This document shows, in pieces, positions 16,137 through 25,023 of a stretch of 50,429 bases of DNA. The notes beneath the pieces are model-generated. The model was not told the origin of the DNA. It saw only the letters and a list, made by a program, of their open reading frames with translations, and made no database searches. The position numbers were made by a program, and so were the translations under genes. Every line of letters begins with the position of its first letter. Position 1 is the first letter of the stretch. Source of the DNA: Bacillus sp. AZ43 (GTDB lineage: Bacteria > Actinomycetota > Actinomycetes > Mycobacteriales > Geodermatophilaceae); contig SPQJ01000033.1 of assembly GCA_004570425.1 (NCBI GenBank), forward strand, positions 1-50,429, given 5' to 3'.

Positions 16137-17824
16137 CGAGCACGCCGCGCACCGTCGCCGACGCCTACGTCGACGCCGTCTGCGACCTCGACCCGATCAC
16201 CGCCGCGTCGCTGGGCACCCGGCCCGGCGACGACCGGCTGCCCGACTTCAGCCCGGCCGGTCTGGATGCCGAGGCGGAGCTCGTGCGGTCCACGCTGGCC
16301 GAGCTGGACCGCGTGGTCGCGGCGGGCCCGGCGGTGCTCGAGGACCCGATCGAGCGTGGCTGCGCGCGGCTGCTGCGGGAGCGGCTGGGCGCCGAGCTGG
16401 CCGCGCTGGAGACCGGCGAGGGGCTGCGCGCGCTGTCCAACCTGTTCAGCCCGGTGCACTCGGTCCGCCAGGTCTTCCTGCTCATGCCGACGGTCACCGA
16501 GGACGACTGGGCCGTCGTCGCCCGGCGCCTGGCCCGCGTGCCGGAGGCCTACGCCGGTTTCCGCGCCTCCCTGGAGGAGGGCGCCCGGCGGGGGCTGTTC
16601 GTCGCGCCCCGCCAGGTGCACACCGTCGTCGGCCAGCTGGACGAGTGGCTCGGCGGCCCGTACTTCACGACCTTCGCCGCGGCCGGGCCCGACGCCCTGC
16701 GCTCCGACCTCGACCGCGCCGCGGCCGCCGCGGACGGGGCGGTCGCCGCGATCCGCGACTACCTGCGCGACGAGTACGCGCCCCGCGCCGCCGGGACGCC
16801 GGACGCCGTGGGCAGGGAGCGGTACGCGGTCGCCGCCCGGCGGTGGACCGGCTCCGACCTCGGCTCGGGCAGCGGGCTGGAGGAGGCGTACGCCTGGGGC
16901 TGGGCCGAGCACCGGCGGATCGCGGCCGAGCAGCGCACCGAGGCGGAGAAGGTCCGGCCGGGCGCCACCCCGATGGAGGCCATGCGCTGGCTGGGCGAGC
17001 ACGGCCCCGCGGTCGAGGGGGTCGAGGCGATCCGGGAGCGGCTCCAGACGATGATGGACGAGGCGATCGAGGCCCTCGACGGCACGCACTTCGACCTCGC
17101 CGAGCCCGTCCGGAAGGTCGAGGCGATGATCGCCCCACCGGGCAGCGCGGCGGCGCCGTACTACACCCGGCCGGCGCAGGACTTCTCCCGCCCGGGGCGC
17201 ACCTGGCTGCCCACGCTCGGCCGCACCCGCTTCCCGCTCTGGGACCTGGTGTCCATCTGGTACCACGAGGGCGTTCCCGGCCACCACCTGCAGCTGGCCC
17301 AGTGGGCGTACGTCTCCGGCCGGCTGTCGACCTACCAGACGTCGCTGGGCTCGGTGGGCGCGAACGTGGAGGGCTGGGCGCTCTACGCCGAGCGGCTGAT
17401 GGACGAGCTGGGCTTCCTCACCGATCCGGCCGCGCGGCTGGGCTTCCTCGACGCCCAGCAGCTGCGGGCGGTGCGGGTGGTCATCGACATCGGCATGCAC
17501 CTGGGCCTGCCGGTGCCCGACGACGCGGAGGGCGCGCTCGCCGGGCACCGGGGGCAGCCGTGGACGCCCGAGCTCGCGCGGGCCTTCCTCGGCGAGCACT
17601 CCGGGGCGGACCCGGCGTTCCTCGACAGCGAGCTCGTCCGGTACCTGGGCATGCCCGGGCAGGCGATCAGCTACAAGCTCGGCGAGCGCGCGTGGCTGGA
17701 GGGCCGTGCCGCGGCGCAGCGGAACCGGGGCGCGGACTTCGACCTCAAGGCGTGGCACATGGCCGCGCTGTCACAGGGCTCGCTGGGCCTCGACGACCTG
17801 GCCGCGGAGCTGGCCCGCCTCTGA
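16133..17824 (+). CDS. DUF885 family protein, probable metallopeptidase
   Basis: 563 residues, typical of DUF885. A large helical protein with a zinc-site-like motif near residues 378-385 (YHEGVPGHHLQ), where His and Glu are the likely ligands, followed by EGWALYAERLMDELG. The family resembles M32/M3-like peptidases; the substrate is unknown and no signal peptide is seen. GTG 16133 overlaps the nitrobindin stop (GTGA). Its last 54 bases overlap the end of the convergent membrane gene on the other strand. Confidence 0.92.
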   Translation: MTSTPRTVADAYVDAVCDLDPITAASLGTRPGDDRLPDFSPAGLDAEAELVRSTLAELDRVVAAGPAVLEDPIERGCARLLRERLGAELAALETGEGLRALSNLFSPVHSVRQVFLLMPTVTEDDWAVVARRLARVPEAYAGFRASLEEGARRGLFVAPRQVHTVVGQLDEWLGGPYFTTFAAAGPDALRSDLDRAAAAADGAVAAIRDYLRDEYAPRAAGTPDAVGRERYAVAARRWTGSDLGSGSGLEEAYAWGWAEHRRIAAEQRTEAEKVRPGATPMEAMRWLGEHGPAVEGVEAIRERLQTMMDEAIEALDGTHFDLAEPVRKVEAMIAPPGSAAAPYYTRPAQDFSRPGRTWLPTLGRTRFPLWDLVSIWYHEGVPGHHLQLAQWAYVSGRLSTYQTSLGSVGANVEGWALYAERLMDELGFLTDPAARLGFLDAQQLRAVRVVIDIGMHLGLPVPDDAEGALAGHRGQPWTPELARAFLGEHSGADPAFLDSELVRYLGMPGQAISYKLGERAWLEGRAAAQRNRGADFDLKAWHMAALSQGSLGLDDLAAELARL

Positions 17825-18553
17825 CCGGAGGGGGACGACGGCCAGCACGACCAGTGCCAGACCCCAGCCGAGGCAGAGCAGCGACCAGACGGGGGAGAAG
17901 CCGCCCCACTGGCCGGGGAAGGCCGTGGACAGCAGGCCGAGGTAGCCGGCGCACACACCGGCGCCCACGCCGAGGGAGCGGCGGCCGCGGGGCCAGCCGG
18001 CGGCCAGCACCGCGAGGGTCACGAGGGCCAGCGCGAGGGCGCCCTGGACGGCGTAGTGGTCGACGCTCATCGTGACGTCGCCGGTCACCACACCCGCGTT
18101 GCGCCGGTTGGCCCGGAACACGTCCCAGGCGTGGGCTCCCCACGGGGCGGCGCCGAGCAGCGCGAGCACGAGAAGCGGGGGCCACGGCTCCCAGCGGAGC
18201 GGCCGCACCGGCTCGCGCGCGGGCAGGACCGCGGCCAGCGCGGCGACCTGCAGCACGAGCACGCCGACGTAGCCGAGCAACTGCCACTCCAGGCCCGCGG
18301 CGGCGGCCAGCAGCCAGGTGGCGAGCGTGACGCCCAGGGTCACCTGCGCGGGGGCGGTGCGCCCCGGCCGGGCGGCGACCGCGACGAACGAGCCGCCGAC
18401 CAGCACGGTCATGAACAGCCCCCAGCTGCCCTCGAGCACCACCGACCAGTCCTCGTCCCAGGTGACCGACAGGTCGATGAGCCCGAAGCCGGGGAAGACC
18501 AGCCAGGTCAGGGCGAAGAACCCGGCGAGCAGCCGGACGAGCGGAAGGCGCAC
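17771..18553 (-). CDS. Integral membrane protein, unknown function
   Basis: 260 residues with about seven helices. A conserved-looking polar stretch between helices reads VFRANRRNAGVVTGDVTMSVDHYAVQG, split here only by inspection. The first helix has the look of an uncleaved signal anchor. No family recognised. GTG 18553 is the start. The 3' end overlaps the DUF885 gene by 54 bp in convergent orientation, so no terminator fits between them. Confidence 0.75.
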   Translation of the reverse strand: MRLPLVRLLAGFFALTWLVFPGFGLIDLSVTWDEDWSVVLEGSWGLFMTVLVGGSFVAVAARPGRTAPAQVTLGVTLATWLLAAAAGLEWQLLGYVGVLVLQVAALAAVLPAREPVRPLRWEPWPPLLVLALLGAAPWGAHAWDVFRANRRNAGVVTGDVTMSVDHYAVQGALALALVTLAVLAAGWPRGRRSLGVGAGVCAGYLGLLSTAFPGQWGGFSPVWSLLCLGWGLALVVLAVVPLRSEAGQLRGQVVEAQRAL

Positions 18554-18560
18554 GCCGGGA

Positions 18561-19241
18561 TCATGCCGGGTCGGCGGGCTGCGCGGGGAAGGCCTCGACG
18601 CCCGGCGTCGCCAGCAGTTCCGCGATGCAGGCCGCGCTCCCGCCGACGTAGCTGCTGGTCAGGTCGATGTCGGTGACGACGCACCAGGCGCGGTCGTCCG
18701 GCCACCACAGGTTGGCGCTCTGCTCGTGCGGCTCGGGCGCGAGGTTGCGGACGGAGTCGCCGACCGCTCCCCGGACGAGGACGACGTCCCTGCCGCCGCG
18801 CAGCAGGAGCCGTGGGGGGACGTCCGGCGTCGTCAGGTCGAAGCCGAACCCGTCCCATCGCCCGAACAGGCACTCGTCCGGCGTCCCGGTGTGCCGGGTG
18901 AGGACGGCGGCCAGCCGCGCCACGAGCGCCACCGGGAGGTGCCCCTCGCTCGGGCCGTCGTCCCAGACGGGCGGCTGGCTGTCGACCGGTCCGCCGGTGA
19001 TCGCCACCCACTGCGCCAGACCGTGGAGGGCGGAGCCGTTGTGCGCGGCCACCTCCGCCCAGGTCACCTCGACGTCGTCGTCGCCGTCGTACCGGACGGC
19101 GGGGTGCAGGACGCGGGCGTAGGCGGCGAAGACGGCCGGGACCAGCGCGGAGACGGTGCCCGGTTCGCCCCGGCGCCGGGCGGAGGAGAGCCACACCCCA
19201 CGGGAGACGTCGGTCTCGACCGGGAGTCCGCCGAGGTCCAC
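18561..19241 (-). CDS. Conserved hypothetical protein
   Basis: About 226 residues, soluble, Asp/Glu/Pro-rich with several Trp pairs (NLWWPDDRAWCVVTDIDL). No known motif recognised. It begins VDLGGLPVETDVSRGVW. GTG 19241 lies nine bases after an AGG (GGGTAGG); TTG 19250 is an alternative adding three residues. It ends 7 nt before the membrane-protein start on the same strand, so the two are probably one operon. Confidence 0.65.
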   Translation of the reverse strand: MDLGGLPVETDVSRGVWLSSARRRGEPGTVSALVPAVFAAYARVLHPAVRYDGDDDVEVTWAEVAAHNGSALHGLAQWVAITGGPVDSQPPVWDDGPSEGHLPVALVARLAAVLTRHTGTPDECLFGRWDGFGFDLTTPDVPPRLLLRGGRDVVLVRGAVGDSVRNLAPEPHEQSANLWWPDDRAWCVVTDIDLTSSYVGGSAACIAELLATPGVEAFPAQPADPA

Positions 19242-19560
19242 GAGCGCCAACCTACCCGGGGAACGGACAACCCCCGGGCTGCTCCGCGGCGCTGACCTCC
19301 GGAGAGGGAGCTGCACGCGGGCCGACTGGACAAGTGTCGGCGGCCCGGGGGTCGGGTGACTGTCCGGTTCTCGCTCGCCGCCGTACGACGGACGGGCGAT
19401 CTGCCGTCGCTCAGACGCGAGTCTGAACGGGCGGCCCATCTGGACGGCGGCTAGCGGACAGCCACCTCACGAGTCCTGTAGCTCAGCAAAGTTACGGACC
19501 ACCTCCTCTCTCGTGTACGACGAAAGTACGTCGGTTCCGGAGGGTCGGCAACGAAGATTT
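19242..19560. other. 319-bp intergenic region upstream of nhaA's 3' end
   Basis: No coding frame is convincing and base composition is less GC-extreme than nearby genes. It contains one small hairpin (TCAGAC-GCGA-GTCTGA, 19411-19426). It should hold the promoter of the minus-strand 18.5-19.2 kb genes. I see no tRNA fold and no repeat. Confidence 0.6.
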
Positions 19561-20937
19561 TCAGCCCTCGGCGGACGGGCCGAGCGTGCGCCCCGGCGGA
19601 GGCGTCCCCTGCCAGTCCGGGTCGTGCTCGGCGCGGTCGTCGACGGTGTCCCACGCGTCGGGGATGCCGTCGGCGTCGACGTCTCGGGTCTCCTCCTCGT
19701 GCATGCGCCGGTAGCGCCGGTTCCGGAGCCGGAGGACGACCGTGGCGAGCAGCGCGGCGGCCAGCGTGCCGGCGAGGATGCCGACCTTCGCGTGGTCGTA
19801 GCTCTCGCTCTCGGCGCCGTAGGCCAGCTCGGTGATCAGCAGCGAGACGGTGAAGCCGATGCCGCCGAGCAGCGCCAGGCCGACGACGTCGGGCCAACCG
19901 AGGTTCTCGTCGAGCTCGGCCCGGGTGAAACGGGAGACCAGCCAGGTGGCCAGCGTGATGCCGATCGCCTTGCCGGCGACCAGGCCGACGATGATGCCGA
20001 TCGCGATCCGGTCGGTGACCGACTCGCCGAGCCCGGAGAGCCCGCCGACGGCCACGCCGGCGGAGAAGAAGGCGAACACCGGCACGGCGACACCGGCCGA
20101 CAGCGGCCGGATGCGGTGCTCGAAGTGCTCGGCCAGACCCGGTCCCGCGGCCGGTCCGCCGGCCGCGTCGCTGCGGACCACGGGCACCGTGAAGGCCAGC
20201 AGCACGCCGGCCACCGTCGCGTGCACGCCCGACTCGTGCATGAGGACCCAGGCGACGACGGCGAGCGGCAGGAGCAGCCACCACGAGCGGATCCGCTTCT
20301 GGACGAGGAAGCCGAAGACCGCCAGGGGGAGCAGCGACAGCAGCAGCGCCGGGACGTCCAGCTCGTCGGTGTAGAAGAGCGCGATCACCACGATCGCCAG
20401 CAGGTCGTCGACGACGGCCAGCGTGAGCAGGAACGTGCGCAGCGCACTGGGCAGGTGGGTGCTGATCACCGCGAGGACGGCCAGGGCGAACGCGATGTCG
20501 GTCGCCGACGGGATCGCCCAGCCGCGCAGGGCGCCCTCGGGCCCGTCGAGGTTGATCAGCACGAAGAACAGGGCGGGCACGGCCATGCCGCCGACCGCCG
20601 CGGCGATGGGCAGGGCGGCCCGGCGGGGGTCGCGGAGGTCGCCGGCGACGAACTCGCGCTTGAGCTCCAGCCCGGCGACGAAGAAGAAGATGGCCAGCAG
20701 GCCGTCGGCGGCCCAGGTGCCCAGGGTCAGGTCGAGGTGCAGGGAGGCCGGCCCGACACGGGTGTCGCGCAGGGTCTCGTACGTCTCCCCCCACGGGGAG
20801 TTCGCCCAGACCAGCGCGATCGCCGCGGCCACGAGGAGCAGCGCGCCGCCCACCGTCTCCTTGCGCAGCACCGCGGTGATGCGCTGCGTCTCGCGCCACG
20901 AACCGCGGGCGAGGAGTGGTGCGCGGGTGGAAGGCAT
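19561..20937 (-). CDS. nhaA: Na+/H+ antiporter NhaA with a Ca-loop-like tail
   Basis: 458 residues. The antiporter core has the signature segments [33 protein letters not shown] and [16 protein letters not shown], the last with the paired Asp residues that carry ions. NhaA exchanges external protons for internal sodium at the membrane. The cytoplasmic C-terminus (from about residue 417) carries DVDADGIPD, a DxDxDG calcium-loop-like motif not part of standard NhaA. ATG 20937 has AGGAG seven bases upstream. Confidence 0.95.
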   Translation of the reverse strand: MPSTRAPLLARGSWRETQRITAVLRKETVGGALLLVAAAIALVWANSPWGETYETLRDTRVGPASLHLDLTLGTWAADGLLAIFFFVAGLELKREFVAGDLRDPRRAALPIAAAVGGMAVPALFFVLINLDGPEGALRGWAIPSATDIAFALAVLAVISTHLPSALRTFLLTLAVVDDLLAIVVIALFYTDELDVPALLLSLLPLAVFGFLVQKRIRSWWLLLPLAVVAWVLMHESGVHATVAGVLLAFTVPVVRSDAAGGPAAGPGLAEHFEHRIRPLSAGVAVPVFAFFSAGVAVGGLSGLGESVTDRIAIGIIVGLVAGKAIGITLATWLVSRFTRAELDENLGWPDVVGLALLGGIGFTVSLLITELAYGAESESYDHAKVGILAGTLAAALLATVVLRLRNRRYRRMHEEETRDVDADGIPDAWDTVDDRAEHDPDWQGTPPPGRTLGPSAEG

Positions 20938-21018
20938 GGAGCGGCTCCTGGCGAAGGGGTCGGCTACGACGTTGCCGACCAGACTTCCCGGCGCACCGGC
21001 GTCCACCGTACCGGGGCC

Positions 21019-21024
21019 TAGGCT
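21019..21024 (+). promoter_or_regulatory. -10 element for leaderless fur-family gene
   Basis: TAGGCT lies seven bases before GTG 21032, so the transcript should start at or next to the start codon. No Shine-Dalgarno is seen. Confidence 0.6.
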
Positions 21025-21031
21025 CGTCGGC

Positions 21032-21499
21032 GTGGGACACGGGCACGACGCCGGCGCGGCCGGCACGGCTCCGCTCGCCGAGCGCCTCCGCGCGCAGGGG
21101 CTGCGGCTGACCGCGCAGCGGCAGCGCGTCCTCGACGCGGTGACGGCGCTCGAGCACGCGACGCCCGAGGCGATCGGTGCCCGGCTGCGCGAGGAGGCCG
21201 GCCCCGGCGGCAGCGCACCCGACATCTCCACCGTGTACCGGAACCTCGAGCTGCTGGAGCGGCTCGGGCTGGTGTGGCACACCCACCTGGGGAAGGGGGC
21301 GCCGGTCTACCACGCGGCCGAGCACCCGCACCTGCACGTCGTGTGCCAGTCGTGCGGCGGGATCGACTCGGCCTCGCCCGACCTGCTCGACAGCGCCGCG
21401 GAACGTCTCGCGGCCGACCTGGGTTTCACCGTCGACGTGGGGCACGTCGCCCTGTCCGGGACGTGCCGCGCGTGCCGCGAACGAACGGAGTCCTCGTGA
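21032..21499 (+). CDS. Fur family metal/peroxide regulator
   Basis: 155 residues: N-terminal winged helix ([43 protein letters not shown]) and a C-terminal dimer domain with [11 protein letters not shown] and a second CRACR pair, so both structural zinc sites look intact. An N-terminal HGHD segment could add metal ligands. Zur, FurA and PerR-type roles cannot be told apart here. It is first in a chain of genes joined by 4-nt overlaps, through asparaginase at 24.9 kb. Confidence 0.92.
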   Translation: MGHGHDAGAAGTAPLAERLRAQGLRLTAQRQRVLDAVTALEHATPEAIGARLREEAGPGGSAPDISTVYRNLELLERLGLVWHTHLGKGAPVYHAAEHPHLHVVCQSCGGIDSASPDLLDSAAERLAADLGFTVDVGHVALSGTCRACRERTESS

Positions 21500-22575
21500 A
21501 CCCCCTCCTCTCCCGCCCGGGCGCCGTCGTCGTCGAGGGCGGCTCCGTCGCCGCCCACTACGGCGACCCCCTGCGCGAGCAGCGGCTCCTGGCCGAGTCC
21601 GCGGGGCTGGTCGACCGCAGCGACCGCGACGTCCTGGCGATCCCGGGCGCCGACCGTCTCTCCTGGCTGCACAGCATCACCAGCCAGCACCTCGACCGGC
21701 TGGCCGACGGGGCCGGCAGCGAGGCGCTCGTGCTCTCGCCGCACGGCCACGTGGAGAACCACCTGGTCATCGCCGAGCTCGCCGGGACCACGTGGGCCGA
21801 CGTCGAGCCCGGTGCCGGCGCCGCCCTCGAGGCGTTCCTCCAGCGGATGCGGTTCATGCTGCGGGTCGAGCCCGCACTGGTGACGGGGGAGTGGGCGGTC
21901 CTGAGCCTCGTCGGGCCGGGGGCCCCCGAGCTCCTGGCCGCGGCCGGGATGCCGGTGCCCGACGGCGTCGCGGCGCTCGAGGCCGGCTTCGTCCGCCGGA
22001 TGCCGCCGCTCGCCGACGGCTCGGCGACCGCCTTCGACCTCGTCGTGCCGCGCGCCGACGTCGCCGGGGTGGCCGACCGGCTGGGGGCCGCGCCGGCGGG
22101 CGTGCAGGCGTACGAGGCCCTCCGCGTGGAGGCCCGCCGGCCCCGGTTCGGCGTGGACACCGACCACCGCACGATCCCCAACGAGCTGCCGTGGCTGCGG
22201 ACCGCCGTGCACCTGGACAAGGGCTGCTACCGCGGGCAGGAGACGGTCGCGCGGGTGCACAACCTGGGACGGCCGCCGCGGCGGCTGGTCCTGCTGCACC
22301 TGGACGGCGTCAGCGAGGTCCTGGCCGAGGCGGGCACGCCGGTCCTCTCCGGGACCCGCGAGGTGGGCCGGGTCGGCAGCGTCGTGCGCCACCACGAGCT
22401 GGGCGTGATCGCGCTGGCCCTGGTGAAGCAGTCGGTCGCGCAGGACGCGGTGCTGACCGTCGCCGGCTCCACGGCCGCCATCGACCCCGACGACGCCCCC
22501 GCGGAGATCGACGACACGGTGCAGGCCGCCCGTGACCGCGTCCGAGCGGTCCGGTCTGCGACGATCGGCCGGTGA
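21496..22575 (+). CDS. ygfZ: YgfZ/GcvT folate-binding Fe-S maintenance protein
   Basis: 359 residues, aminomethyltransferase fold. The YgfZ signature KGCYRGQETVARVHNLG is intact with its conserved Cys. YgfZ uses folate to help mature or repair Fe-S enzymes. GTG 21496 overlaps the Fur stop as GTGA and has CGGAG six bases upstream. Neighbouring a Fur regulator fits an iron-sulfur theme. It matches Rv0811c of mycobacteria, by recall. Confidence 0.93.
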   Translation: MNPLLSRPGAVVVEGGSVAAHYGDPLREQRLLAESAGLVDRSDRDVLAIPGADRLSWLHSITSQHLDRLADGAGSEALVLSPHGHVENHLVIAELAGTTWADVEPGAGAALEAFLQRMRFMLRVEPALVTGEWAVLSLVGPGAPELLAAAGMPVPDGVAALEAGFVRRMPPLADGSATAFDLVVPRADVAGVADRLGAAPAGVQAYEALRVEARRPRFGVDTDHRTIPNELPWLRTAVHLDKGCYRGQETVARVHNLGRPPRRLVLLHLDGVSEVLAEAGTPVLSGTREVGRVGSVVRHHELGVIALALVKQSVAQDAVLTVAGSTAAIDPDDAPAEIDDTVQAARDRVRAVRSATIGR

Positions 22576-23411
22576 GTTCCGCCACCCTCATCACGGTCGC
22601 CCCGACCGGCGCGGAGTCGGCCAAGGCCGACGTGCCGGCGCTGCCGGTCACGGTGGAGGAGGTCGCGGCGACCGCGCGGGACTGCGCACGCGTCGGCGCC
22701 GCCGTGATCCACCTGCACGTCCGGGACGCCGACACCCGGCCGACGCTGGACCTCGGGCGGGTGCGCGAGGTCGTGGCGGCGGTGCGCGAGAGCACCGACC
22801 TCGTCGTGCAGCTGTCCACCGGCGGCGCGGTCAGCGACCCGTTCGACGCGCGGCTCGCCGTCCTCGACGCCCAGCCCGACGCGGCGTCGCTGTCGCTGGG
22901 CACGGTCAACTTCGGCCGGGACGTCTTCAGCAACCCGTGGGACCTCATCGTCGAGCTGCACACGCAGATGCAGCAGCGCGGGATCGTGCCCGAGTACGAG
23001 GTCTTCGACCTCGGCCACCTGGCCACGCTCGCCCGGCTGCTCGACAGGCACGGGCCGCCGCACGGCGGTCACGTGCACGTCGACCTGGTGATGGGCGTGC
23101 CCGGCGGGATGCCGGGGACCGCCCAGGCGCTGACCGCCTGCCTGCCGTTCCTTCCGGAGGGCGCCACGTTCGCCGCGACCGGTGTGGGCCGCACGTCGCT
23201 GCCGGTGATGCTGGCGGCGCTGTCGGCCGGCGGGCACCTCCGGGTGGGCATGGAGGACACGCTCACCTACGCTCCCGGCGAGGCGGTCCGCGACAACGCG
23301 CAGCTGGTGGCACGCGCCGCCGGGCTGGCGCGCATCGCCCAGCGCCCGCCGATGAGCACCGACGACGCCCGAAGCCTGTTGGGGATCAAGCCGATGGAGA
23401 ACGCCCGATGA
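22572..23411 (+). CDS. BKACE-family (DUF849) beta-keto acid cleavage enzyme
   Basis: 279 residues, TIM-barrel. Landmarks are the metal-binding IHLHVRD, STGGAV, and the HVHVDLVMGVPGG segment. BKACE enzymes condense a beta-keto acid with acetyl-CoA; the 3-keto-5-aminohexanoate enzyme of lysine fermentation is the founding member. The substrate cannot be read from the sequence. GTG 22572 overlaps the ygfZ stop (GTGA). Confidence 0.9.
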   Translation: MSSATLITVAPTGAESAKADVPALPVTVEEVAATARDCARVGAAVIHLHVRDADTRPTLDLGRVREVVAAVRESTDLVVQLSTGGAVSDPFDARLAVLDAQPDAASLSLGTVNFGRDVFSNPWDLIVELHTQMQQRGIVPEYEVFDLGHLATLARLLDRHGPPHGGHVHVDLVMGVPGGMPGTAQALTACLPFLPEGATFAATGVGRTSLPVMLAALSAGGHLRVGMEDTLTYAPGEAVRDNAQLVARAAGLARIAQRPPMSTDDARSLLGIKPMENAR

Positions 23412-23968
23412 GTGCCAAGCCTGCTCCCGCCGGGGGCGCCGCCGTCGACGCGCTGCTGGAGCCGGGCTTCCTCGAGAACGCGACGACCCAGCCGATGGCC
23501 GAGGTGCGCCGGCTGCGCCGGGAGGCCGAGCAGCAGGAGGTCAACCTCTCCTACACCCGGCGGCTGCTGCAGGGGCGGCTCGACATCGTGCGCCGCGAGC
23601 TGCAGCGGCGCGCGGAGGACGACGGCCGCTCGCTGGTCGACCTGCTGCCGGAGATCCTGTCCGAGAAGGGGCGGGGGCCCGCGCACGGGCTCGGCCGGCA
23701 CCAGACCGTGCAGCCGCACGCGCCGGAGGAGTACGAGTCCTGGGTCAACTCGCTGACCAAGGGCGTGGACGTCTCGGCGATCTCGACCCTCACCGACGCG
23801 AAGCTCGAGCGCGCCGCCCGCGCGCTCGCGGCCGCGGAGAGCGACCTGTCGGAGCGCCGTCGGGGCGTGCAGCAGGTGATGGACGGGCTGGCCGCCGAGC
23901 TCGGCCGCCGCTACCGCGACGGCGAGGCCGACGTCGCCGCCCTCCTCGCCGACGAGGGCCGGCACTGA
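23408..23968 (+). CDS. rsiG: RsiG-type c-di-GMP-dependent anti-sigma factor
   Basis: 186 residues, two long helices joined by a loop, matching the 'aerial mycelium formation protein' family. Both c-di-GMP motifs E(X)3S(X)2R(X)3Q(X)3D are exact: residues E44, S48, R51, Q55, D59 and E144, S148, R151, Q155, D159. In Streptomyces, RsiG loaded with c-di-GMP holds the sigma factor WhiG inactive. WhiG-type sigma factors control flagellar genes in motile actinobacteria, so here it may gate motility. No whiG is in the window. ATG 23408 overlaps the BKACE stop (ATGA). Confidence 0.92.
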   Translation: MSAKPAPAGGAAVDALLEPGFLENATTQPMAEVRRLRREAEQQEVNLSYTRRLLQGRLDIVRRELQRRAEDDGRSLVDLLPEILSEKGRGPAHGLGRHQTVQPHAPEEYESWVNSLTKGVDVSAISTLTDAKLERAARALAAAESDLSERRRGVQQVMDGLAAELGRRYRDGEADVAALLADEGRH

Positions 23969-24936
23969 GCGGCAACTGGCCCGACAACCCCGTACTGGTC
24001 GAGGTCCACCGGTCGGGGTTCTTCGAGTCGGCGCACCGCGGGTCGCTGGTCGTCCTCGACGCCGCCGGGGAGGTGACCCTCGCCGCGGGTGCGGTGGACC
24101 GGCCGGTCCTCCCCCGGTCGTCGAACAAGCCGGTGCAGGCGACGGCGATGCTGGCGGCCGGCTGGGCGCCGCGCTCGCCCGCCGAGCTGGCGATCGGCGC
24201 CGGGTCGCACAACGGCGAGGACGCGCACCGCGACCTCGCCGCCGCCGTGCTCGCGGCCGCGGGGCTGACTACCGACGACCTCGGCTGCCCCGTCGCCCTC
24301 CCGCAGCACGAGGCCACGCGGGCCGACTGGATCGCGACCGGGCGCGCGCCCGAGCGGCTGGCGATGAACTGCTCCGGCAAGCACGCGGCGATGCTGGCGG
24401 CCTGCGTGGCGGCCGGCTGGCCGACGGCGGGCTACCTGGACCGGGAGCACCCGCTGCAGCAGGCGATCGAGGCGCGGCTGTCCGACGCGGCCGGTGAGCC
24501 GGTGGCCGCCGTCGTCGTCGACGGGTGCGGGGCACCGCAGCACGCGCTGTCGGTGACCGGACTGGCGCGCGGGGTGCTGTCGCTGGTGCAGGCGGCCGAG
24601 GGCACCCGCGAGCGTGCGGTGGCGGACGCCATGCGGGCCGAGCCGTGGTTCGTGGCGGGCACCGGGCGCGAGGACACCGAACTCATGCGCGCCGTCCCCG
24701 GGCTGCTGGTGAAGGGCGGGGCCGACGGCGTGCACGTGGCCGCGCTCCCCGGTCGCGGCGCGGTGGCGCTGAAGATCGACGACGGCGGTGAGCGCGGGCG
24801 CACGCCGGCGCTGTGCGCGGGTCTGCTGCGGCTCGGCGTCGCGGCCGAGGTGCTCGCCCCGTGGTTGCAGCTGCCCGTGTCCGGCGGTGACGGCGTGGTC
24901 GGCGAGGTCCGTGCCGTGGCGTCGCTCATCGCCTGA
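23965..24936 (+). CDS. Asparaginase II family protein, probable CTG start
   Basis: About 323 residues of the PF06089 asparaginase family. Recognisable blocks are RSGFFESAHRGSLVVLDAAG, SSNKPVQA, NCSGKHAAML and DGCGAPQHAL. No ATG, GTG or TTG occurs in frame before 24073, yet the conserved N-terminal block lies upstream of it. CTG 23965 fits best: it overlaps the rsiG stop (CTGA) just as the other operon genes overlap, and GAGGG lies six bases upstream. GTG 24073 would drop about 36 residues of conserved sequence. It would hydrolyse asparagine or a related amide in the cytoplasm. Confidence 0.85.
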   Translation: MSGNWPDNPVLVEVHRSGFFESAHRGSLVVLDAAGEVTLAAGAVDRPVLPRSSNKPVQATAMLAAGWAPRSPAELAIGAGSHNGEDAHRDLAAAVLAAAGLTTDDLGCPVALPQHEATRADWIATGRAPERLAMNCSGKHAAMLAACVAAGWPTAGYLDREHPLQQAIEARLSDAAGEPVAAVVVDGCGAPQHALSVTGLARGVLSLVQAAEGTRERAVADAMRAEPWFVAGTGREDTELMRAVPGLLVKGGADGVHVAALPGRGAVALKIDDGGERGRTPALCAGLLRLGVAAEVLAPWLQLPVSGGDGVVGEVRAVASLIA

Positions 24937-24972
24937 CCTGCGGATTCCGCTGTGACGGTGTTCACTCCGTCC

Positions 24973-25002
24973 TGCTAGCAGCTCCGCTTGCAGTTGCTAG
25001 CA
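24973..25002. promoter_or_regulatory. Twin TGCTAGCA palindromes at the XRE promoter
   Basis: Two identical 8-bp palindromes (24973-24980 and 24995-25002) are spaced 22 bp centre to centre, two helical turns. The second lies in the promoter spacer. They are good candidates for autoregulation by the XRE protein. Confidence 0.6.
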
Positions 25003-25016
25003 CCCGGGCCTACGGT
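24988..25016 (+). promoter_or_regulatory. Sigma-70-like promoter of the XRE gene
   Basis: TTGCAG (24988-24993), a 17-bp spacer and TACGGT (25011-25016) form a near-consensus promoter. The GTG start is seven bases downstream, so the transcript is leaderless. Confidence 0.75.
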
Positions 25017-25023
25017 TGTACAC

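Noticed and set aside
19470-19520. tRNA-like stretch (TGTAGCTCAG)
   Set aside because: No complementary acceptor arm, anticodon stem or T-loop could be placed around it.
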